DNA of 64,000 bases from JADKAV01 sp037046735. GTDB taxonomy: Bacteria; Actinomycetota; Actinomycetes; S36-B12; UBA10799. Position numbers and translations under genes: made by a program. Shown one piece after another: positions 58,481 through 64,000 of this stretch. Position 1 is the stretch's first letter; each line of letters starts with the position of its first letter. Under the pieces are notes generated by a model. It saw only the letters and a program-made list of their open reading frames with translations. It searched no databases and was not told the origin of the DNA. The stretch covers positions 186,001 to 250,000 of the forward strand of contig JBAOHC010000020.1 in NCBI GenBank assembly GCA_037046735.1, written 5' to 3'.

Positions 58481-59782
58481 TCATAGCAGCCGCCGCCCTT
58501 GCAGGACATCGGACATGAACGCATCCGTGACGGCCGGAGTGTTCTCGTTCACCGCCCCCGGTGGGTGCCAGGTGTTGATGATGGAACCGGCCACGTCGAC
58601 GTAGTACGGGGTGATCGGCCGGGGGCCGGCCTCATCGATCGACTGCCGGATCAAGTCGGCGTTGGGATAGGCCTTGCGGACCTCGGGGTCGTCGTAACTC
58701 GCCGCGTAGACCGACGGCTCCCCCTCGTCGAGCATGTACTGGGTACCGTTCTCCGGCGTACTCAGGCACTTGACGAGCGCGGTGACCTGCTCCGGGTACT
58801 TGGTGAAGGCGCCGATGGCGATGTCGATACCGCCGAGCGGGGGCCGGCTCGGGGTGTCCGGGAACACTCGGGGGTAGCGCGCGAAGCCGATGTCGTCGAC
58901 CACGGACTGGTCGAGGGTTCCCTCCTCGACCGCGCTACGCGCCGCGGCCAGCACATACGGCCAGTTCAGCATGAACATCCCGTTGTCGCTCTGAAACACC
59001 GCGCGCGCCTGTTCCTCTTGCGCCACGGAAAGGTCATTGGGTGCGGCCCGGGAGTTCGCCAGCGTGCTCACGATCTCGGCGGCCTTCTTGCCCGCCTTGC
59101 TGTCCATCGCCGGCACCGCATCCCGGCCGGCCTCCGGGTCATTCAGGATCTCCCCACCGCCGGACAGCACCAGGGCGTTCACCCACACCATGAACCCCTC
59201 ATACCGGGCGCCCTGCTCGGAGATCGTCTTGCCTTGCTCATCGGCCGCCTTCTGCATGTCGTCCCAGGTGAACGTCTCGCTGGTCGGGTCGACGCCTGCC
59301 TGCTTGGCCAACGACTTGCGGTACCAGAGCAACTGGGCGTTGGACTTGAAGGGAACCGCGTACAGGGTGTCCTTCCAGGTCCCGGTCTGGATGGGCGCGT
59401 CGAGCATGCCCTTGGTGAGCTCAGAGGCATCCTGCTGCGAATACGGCAGCAGGAACCCGGCATTGGCGAACTCCGCGGTGAAGATGACGTCCAGACTCAT
59501 CAGGTCGATGGACGAGTCCTTGGCGGCCAGGCGCCGCACCAGTTGTTCGCGCTGAGCGGTGGCATCGTTGGGCAGCGTCTCGATGCTGACCTGGTATGCC
59601 CCGCCCGACTCGGCCGCGCATTTCTGCGCGAACTCCGCCTGCCCACCGTTGTCGGGGTTGATGTACCAGGTGAGGGTGGGCGTACCCGAGTCCTGCGCAC
59701 ACCCGGTGAGCGCCGCTGCTGCCAACGCCGCAGCCGCGAGCCCGACAATGGGACGTCGTCCCCGCGACCGGATCGACAACAT
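58481..59782 (-). CDS. Lipoprotein sugar-binding component (LpqY-like)
   Basis: 433 residues from ATG 59782. Lipobox L-T-G-C near residue 28 gives a lipid-anchored substrate binder. The order A-Q-R-E-Q-L-V-R-R-L-A-A-K-D-S-S-I-D-L-M-S-L-D-V-I-F-T-A-E-F, Y-A-V-P-F-K-S-N-A-Q-L-L-W-Y-R, and L-I-R-Q-S-I-D-E-A-G-P-R-P-I-T-P-Y-Y resembles mycobacterial LpqY, the trehalose-recognising lipoprotein of LpqY-SugABC, so trehalose or a related disaccharide is the likeliest ligand. First gene of the operon. Ligand is inferred. Confidence 0.88.
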   Translation of the reverse strand: MLSIRSRGRRPIVGLAAAALAAAALTGCAQDSGTPTLTWYINPDNGGQAEFAQKCAAESGGAYQVSIETLPNDATAQREQLVRRLAAKDSSIDLMSLDVIFTAEFANAGFLLPYSQQDASELTKGMLDAPIQTGTWKDTLYAVPFKSNAQLLWYRKSLAKQAGVDPTSETFTWDDMQKAADEQGKTISEQGARYEGFMVWVNALVLSGGGEILNDPEAGRDAVPAMDSKAGKKAAEIVSTLANSRAAPNDLSVAQEEQARAVFQSDNGMFMLNWPYVLAAARSAVEEGTLDQSVVDDIGFARYPRVFPDTPSRPPLGGIDIAIGAFTKYPEQVTALVKCLSTPENGTQYMLDEGEPSVYAASYDDPEVRKAYPNADLIRQSIDEAGPRPITPYYVDVAGSIINTWHPPGAVNENTPAVTDAFMSDVLQGRRLL

Positions 59783-59892
59783 GGCCTTGCCTACCCGCAA
59801 AAGACCCGACAATGCCTGCCTGGTCCCGCGGACCCGGCTCGAGTGCCCGCGCCCAGCAACAACGTCGCACTCGCCCCCCGGGTGCTCCCGAC

Positions 59893-59904
59893 TAGCCTGA
59901 AACC
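59893..59904 (+). promoter_or_regulatory. Leaderless-type -10 box of the MFS transporter gene
   Basis: TAGCCT at 59893-59898, then six bases to GTG 59905. Confidence 0.45.
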
Positions 59905-61041
59905 GTGACCCCTGCCCGCCGCGCGGTACTGGCTGCTGTGGCCGTCAACCTGATGGGCGTCCTCGCCCTGTTCCTCACTGGCGCGATGAGCGTGCAGATC
60001 GGCCGCGAGTTCGGCATCAACCCGGCCACCATCGGTGCCCTGGCCTCGGTGTTCGCCCTGTCCACGACCCTTGGCAGCGCTCCGCTGGGCCGGCAGGTCC
60101 GCCGCCTGGGGGTGCGACGCAGCATGTGGGCAGCCACCACGGCCTCCACCACGGCGCTGCTGGTCTGCGCCACCAGCCCCTCAGCGCCCGTACTGGGCCT
60201 TGGCCTGCTGGTGGGCGGCCTCGGAAACGCCATCGGCCAGCCCGCCGGCAACGCGCTCGTGGCCGCCCACGTCCGGCCCGAAAGGTACGGCCTGGGCTTC
60301 GCCATCAAACAGTCCGGGATTCCGTTGGCGACGACCCTGGGCGGTTTGGCGGTTCCGCTCATTGCATTGACCTTGGGTTGGCGCTACGCCTACATGATGG
60401 CCGCGCTCGCGGCGGTGGCGGCGGTCCTGCTCGTACCCCGGGACCGGCCGGCCACCGCGGCCCGCAGTGAGCGACGCGTCCCGACCGAACTGACCGGCCG
60501 GCTGTGGGTCCTAGCCGTGGGGATGGTGGCCGCTGTGATCGCCGCGACGTCCATCGGTGCGCTCGGTGCTGCGGGCGGGGTCCAGGCGGGGCTCAGCGAA
60601 GCCACGGCCGGCTACCTGGTGGCCGCTGGCGGCCTCGCCGGTCTGAGTGTGCGGCTGGCGGCGGGCGTGAGCGCAGACCGCTGGGACTTCGACGCGCTGA
60701 TCGGGGTCAGCATTCTGTGCGTGCTGGGCGCTGTGGGATGGTTGCTGATGGCAGCGGGTCCGCAACCCCTCTTCGTCGTCGGCCTGGTCGTGGCCAACGC
60801 GTTCGGCTGGGGATGGCCAGGGCTGCAACACCTGTCGGTGGCACGGCGCTTCCCCACGTCGACAGCGGCCGCCAGCGGCGTCGCGCAGACCGGAGTGTCG
60901 GCGGGATTGTTGATCGGACCGTTGACCTTGGGTGTCATTGCGGGTATCGACTGGTCGCTGATGTGGCTGGTCGCTGGGATCTGTGCGCTCGTGGGTGCTG
61001 CAGTGGTCCGGGTGGCTGCCTCATTGATCCCTCGGGGGTAG
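59905..61041 (+). CDS. Major facilitator superfamily transporter
   Basis: 378 residues from GTG 59905 with about twelve hydrophobic helices and the MFS loop-2/3 motif (G-R-Q-V-R-R-L-G-V-R-R). Short for the superfamily. Substrate unknown; cyanate/nitrate- or drug-type exporters both fit the pattern. Divergent from the LpqY-like operon and convergent with pckG. Confidence 0.9.
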   Translation: MTPARRAVLAAVAVNLMGVLALFLTGAMSVQIGREFGINPATIGALASVFALSTTLGSAPLGRQVRRLGVRRSMWAATTASTTALLVCATSPSAPVLGLGLLVGGLGNAIGQPAGNALVAAHVRPERYGLGFAIKQSGIPLATTLGGLAVPLIALTLGWRYAYMMAALAAVAAVLLVPRDRPATAARSERRVPTELTGRLWVLAVGMVAAVIAATSIGALGAAGGVQAGLSEATAGYLVAAGGLAGLSVRLAAGVSADRWDFDALIGVSILCVLGAVGWLLMAAGPQPLFVVGLVVANAFGWGWPGLQHLSVARRFPTSTAAASGVAQTGVSAGLLIGPLTLGVIAGIDWSLMWLVAGICALVGAAVVRVAASLIPRG

Positions 61042-61124
61042 GGCAGGCACGAGCAGGCTTGCGATCGCATGATCACGAATGCGACGGGCAACCCGGGGAA
61101 TCGGGGGCTACCTGGTCAACGCAA

Positions 61125-61154
61125 AGGGGCGGGCCCGGCTTCGGACCCGCCCCT
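61125..61154 (-). terminator. Terminator after pckG
   Basis: AGGGGCGGG at 61125-61133 pairs with CCCGCCCCT at 61146-61154, with an inner CCG/CGG; on the minus strand TTTGCG follows. It begins 10 nt after the pckG stop. Confidence 0.7.
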
Positions 61155-61164
61155 CTCGTCGACG

Positions 61165-62997
61165 TCAGGCCTGGGCGGCCGCAAGGCGCTCGCGCAGCGA
61201 GGCCAACTCGTCCCACAGCGCCTGCGGCACCCGGTCACCGAACTTCTGGAAGTACTCCTCGGTCAGGTCGCACTCAGCAAGCCACGAGGCGGGGTCGACG
61301 GCGAACAGCTCTGCGAGTTGCTCGTCGGTGATGTCCAGCCCATCGACGTACAGGTCGCCAGCCAGCGGCTTGGCGCCGATGGCGGTCTCCTCGGCACCGA
61401 TCCGGCCCTCGACCCGTTCCACGATCCAGGCCAGCACGCGGGAGTTCTCACCGAAGCCCGGCCAGATGAACTTGCCGTTCTCATCCTTGCGGAACCAGTT
61501 GACCTGGTAGATCTTCGGCAGCTTCTCCGGATCGGCCTTCTCACCGATCTTGAGCCAGTGACCCCAGTAGTCGGCCATGTTGTAGCCGCAGAAGGGAAGC
61601 ATGGCGAACGGGTCGCGCCGCAGCTGACCCATCCCGCCCACGGCAGCAGCGGTCATCTCGGAAGAGACCGTCGCACCGATGAACACGCCCTGCGCCCAGT
61701 CCCGGGCCTCGTTGACGACCGGGACATTGGTGGCGCGACGGCCCCCGAACAGGATCGCCGAGATCGGCACTCCGGCGGGATCCTCCCAGTTGTCGGCGAT
61801 CGACGGGCACTGCTCGGCAGGAGCAGTGAACCGGGCATTCGGGTGGCTGCTCGGCTCATCACTGTCCGGGGTCCAGTCTCGGCCCTTCCAGTCGATCAGG
61901 TGTGCCGGAGCCTCGTCGGTGAGGCCCTCCCACCAGATGTCACCATCGTCGGTCAGCGCCACGTTGGTGTAGATGCAGTTGCCCCAGAGGGTCTTCACCG
62001 CGTTCGCGTTGGTCTTCATGCCGGTGCCCGGGGCTACGCCGAAGAAGCCAGCCTCGGGGTTGATTGCATACAGCCGGCCGTCGTCACCGAAGCGCATCCA
62101 CGCAATGTCGTCGCCGACCGTCTCCACCTTCCAGCCGGGGACGCTGGGCTCGAGCATCGCCAGGTTCGTCTTGCCACAGGCACTGGGGAAGGCCGCGGTG
62201 ATGTACTTGACGTCACCGTCGGGAGCGGTGAGTTTCAGCACCAGCATGTGCTCGGCCATCCAGCCCTCGTCACGGGCCATCGCCGAGGCGATCCGCAGCG
62301 CGAAGCACTTCTTGCCCAGCAGCGCGTTGCCGCCGTAACCGGACCCGTAGGACCAGATCTCGCGGGACTCGGGGAAGTGAACGATGTACTTGGTGTCGTT
62401 GCAGGGCCAGGCCACGTCGTCGCGGGCACTGCCGTCGGCGTCGACCAGCGGGTACCCGACGGAGTGCAGCGCCGGGACGAAATCGCCGTCCTCACCGATC
62501 AGATCCAGGGCCGCCTGCCCCATGCGGGTCATGATCTTCATATTCACGACGACGTAGGGGGAATCGGTGAGCTCCACGCCGAGCTGCGAGATCCGCGATC
62601 CCAGCGGACCCATCGAGAACGGCACCACGTACATGGTCCGCCCGCGCATGCAGCCGTCGAACAGACCCTTGAGGATGCCGCGCATCTCGGTGGGGTCCAT
62701 CCAGTTGTTGGTCGGGCCGGCGTCGATCTCGCGCTGGGCGCAAATGTACGTGCGATCCTCGACGCGCGCGACATCGGAGGGGTCCGAGCGGGCCAGGAAG
62801 GAGTTGGGCCGCAACTCGGGGTTCAGCCGGGTGAAGGTCCCGCTGTCCACGAGTGCCTGGGTCAACCGCTCCCACTCGGCATCGGAGCCGTCGCACCACT
62901 CCACTCGATCCGGCTTGGTCAGGTTTGCGACCTCTTCAACCCACTCAAGAAGCTTCTTGTTCTTGGTCGGGGGGTTTTCGAGTCCTGCAATCGTCAT
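61165..62997 (-). CDS. pckG: Phosphoenolpyruvate carboxykinase (GTP)
   Basis: 610 residues from ATG 62997, the family's normal length; the frame extends upstream without support. Motifs: F-P-S-A-C-G-K-T-N-L-A-M-L (kinase-1a P-loop with hyper-reactive Cys), R-G-R-T-M-Y-V-V-P-F-S-M-G-P, T-N-N-W-M-D-P, F-A-L-R-I-A-S and G-D-D-I-A-W-M. Converts oxaloacetate plus GTP to PEP: the first committed step of gluconeogenesis, feeding glycogen synthesis. Confidence 0.97.
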   Translation of the reverse strand: MTIAGLENPPTKNKKLLEWVEEVANLTKPDRVEWCDGSDAEWERLTQALVDSGTFTRLNPELRPNSFLARSDPSDVARVEDRTYICAQREIDAGPTNNWMDPTEMRGILKGLFDGCMRGRTMYVVPFSMGPLGSRISQLGVELTDSPYVVVNMKIMTRMGQAALDLIGEDGDFVPALHSVGYPLVDADGSARDDVAWPCNDTKYIVHFPESREIWSYGSGYGGNALLGKKCFALRIASAMARDEGWMAEHMLVLKLTAPDGDVKYITAAFPSACGKTNLAMLEPSVPGWKVETVGDDIAWMRFGDDGRLYAINPEAGFFGVAPGTGMKTNANAVKTLWGNCIYTNVALTDDGDIWWEGLTDEAPAHLIDWKGRDWTPDSDEPSSHPNARFTAPAEQCPSIADNWEDPAGVPISAILFGGRRATNVPVVNEARDWAQGVFIGATVSSEMTAAAVGGMGQLRRDPFAMLPFCGYNMADYWGHWLKIGEKADPEKLPKIYQVNWFRKDENGKFIWPGFGENSRVLAWIVERVEGRIGAEETAIGAKPLAGDLYVDGLDITDEQLAELFAVDPASWLAECDLTEEYFQKFGDRVPQALWDELASLRERLAAAQA

Positions 62998-63239
62998 CTG
63001 TGCACTCCGTCTCCGCGCGATCGACTGTGGACGGCGCGGGGTCGAGCGCCGTTTGGCTGCGCGATTAGCCTCTTCCAGAATGCCATGCAACGGAAACGAA
63101 ATCACCCCCGGGGCTGCCAAATTCACGCGCAGTTCATGCCGCACGTCGACGTCCGGCATGCGGTGACTCAACGCTCGATTGGCGCAGTCCGATGGGTCAT
63201 CGGTAAGGTGCGACGAACGATCCGTCGAAGGGGGGCGTG

Positions 63240-64000
63240 ATGAAACTCGTAATTGCCGCAGCTGCATGTTGTTTGGCCGCCGCTCCCCTGCTGTCCACGC
63301 TGCCCAGCATCGCGGAGCCCGGTAAGCCTCCCGTGCCCGGCGGCGCCGCCACCGGGCTGACCCAGCACGCTGCCGCGCTCAAGGGCCCTGTCGACGACTT
63401 CGCCCGTTATGTCCCACAGACCAGCTGCGACCCCAAGTGGCGCAAGGGCGTCGATGCCTTTCGCGACCTGGTGCTGGCCGCCTATCCCGCAACCCAGGAC
63501 TGGGGCTCCCTGCGCAACTGCACCGACGACGGGGTCAGCGAGCACCTGGATGGCCGGGCCTGGGACTGGCGGGCCAATGCGAAGGATCCCGATGAGTTCG
63601 CCGCCGCGACCGACCTCATCAATTGGTTGATGGCCGACGGGCCGGATGGTGAGCAGGCGTACTGGGCCCGACGTCTGGGGATCATGTACATCGGCTACAA
63701 CCACCGCATCTGGGGCGCGTACCGGGCCCGCGAGGGATGGCGCAAACTCTCGCCGTCGGACCCGCACACCGACCACGTGCATTTCTCCTTCTCCTGGGCC
63801 GGGGCCTTCGGCCGGACCAGTTTCTGGGACGGGACCGCGTCGCCGGAGGACTATGGCCCCTGCCGAGCGTTCCAGAACGAGCCGGCCGTGCTCTACAACC
63901 GTGGCGTGAAACACCGCGCTCCATGCCCCAACCCACAGCAGCTGACCTTGACGACGAAGCGACCGGGACCGCTGCTGTGGCGCGGCAGCAAAGGCCCGGA
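63240..64000 (+). CDS. Secreted cell-wall hydrolase, 3' end outside window
   Basis: Open from ATG 63240 to the window edge with no stop (253 codons present). Signal peptide (MKLVIAAAACCLAAAPLLS). S-E-H-L-D-G-R-A-W-D-W, then R-L-G-I-M-Y-I-G-Y-N-H-R-I-W-G-A-Y and D-P-H-T-D-H-V-H-F-S-F-S-W give the zinc-peptidase pattern S-x-H-x-x-G-x-A-x-D...H-x-D-H-V-H seen in ARB-07466-like and M15-type peptidoglycan hydrolases. The last residues P-L-L-W-R-G-S-K-G-P match the start of a peptidoglycan-binding repeat, suggesting a modular wall enzyme. Confidence 0.85.
   Translation, partial: MKLVIAAAACCLAAAPLLSTLPSIAEPGKPPVPGGAATGLTQHAAALKGPVDDFARYVPQTSCDPKWRKGVDAFRDLVLAAYPATQDWGSLRNCTDDGVSEHLDGRAWDWRANAKDPDEFAAATDLINWLMADGPDGEQAYWARRLGIMYIGYNHRIWGAYRAREGWRKLSPSDPHTDHVHFSFSWAGAFGRTSFWDGTASPEDYGPCRAFQNEPAVLYNRGVKHRAPCPNPQQLTLTTKRPGPLLWRGSKGP

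Noticed and set aside
61069..63240. Plus-strand open frame of 723 codons
   Set aside because: Antisense to pckG; the product has no recognisable motif and is a compositional artefact.

Overview
The window is high-GC actinobacterial chromosome. The main markers are a WhiB-family regulator, the MurT/GatD pair, the clpS-aosR-mec-cysO-cysM-murI-rph-rdgB block in nearly the order of Mycobacterium tuberculosis Rv1331-Rv1341, the GlgE maltosyltransferase, GTP-dependent PEP carboxykinase, a DUF222/HNH protein and many apparently leaderless genes (a TANNNT box 6-7 nt before the start codon). I cannot place it below class Actinomycetes.

Layout. 1-1.6 kb: 3' part of glgX. 1.7-4.7 kb: small accessory island with a membrane protein, two type II toxin-antitoxin pairs (RelE/Phd-type and YoeB/YefM-type), decayed PIN and NYN nuclease genes, and four copies of a short hairpin-forming repeat at the module boundaries. 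4.8-10.2 kb: a secreted protein, then glgE-glgB. 10.4-16.6 kb: an unusual SF2 helicase, hemolysin III, murT-gatD (gatD frameshifted as given) and a CnoX/YbbN-like thioredoxin. 16.7-21.7 kb: TetR regulator, two paralogous secreted phospholipase D-like proteins, and between them a secreted protein with three 76-residue tandem repeats. 21.7-26.1 kb: compact orphan type IV secretion-like cluster (pilin-like, VirB6/TrbL-like, SCO6880-like, VirB4-like ATPase) with a divergent secreted peptidase and an adjacent tRNA-Lys. 26.3-30 kb: GroES-like and DUF3618 proteins, cbiM-PDGLE-cbiQ-cbiO nickel/cobalt ECF transporter under a Fur-type palindrome, bcp, tRNA-Leu. 30.2-34.2 kb: TetR, secreted protein, DUF222/HNH protein and a frameshifted DUF4239 gene. 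34.2-46.4 kb: long minus-strand run from a GH18 glycosidase and clpS to an acyl-CoA dehydrogenase and a GNAT enzyme. 46.6-49.7 kb: PBP4-type carboxypeptidase, IclR, DUF3039, WhiB. 50-53.8 kb: 5'-truncated YfcC-type transporter divergent from arcA-arcB. 53.9-59.8 kb: LpqY-SugABC-like sugar importer with a GH13 glucosidase. 59.9-64 kb: MFS transporter, pckG, and the start of a secreted cell-wall hydrolase cut by the window edge.

How the genes work together. The importer, GH13 enzyme, GlgE, GlgB and GlgX suggest an alpha-glucan/trehalose economy; TreS and maltokinase, which would complete it, are not in the window. The cysM-cysO-mec set is the sulfide-carrier route to cysteine with its AosR-type regulator. 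ArcA and ArcB are two of the three arginine deiminase pathway enzymes; carbamate kinase is absent and the adjacent transporter gene lacks its 5' end.

Several conserved genes (gatD, the yihY homologue, the DUF4239 gene, and the NYN remnant) are each interrupted by exactly one extra base. This may reflect sequence errors rather than true pseudogenes and should be kept in mind when using these calls.
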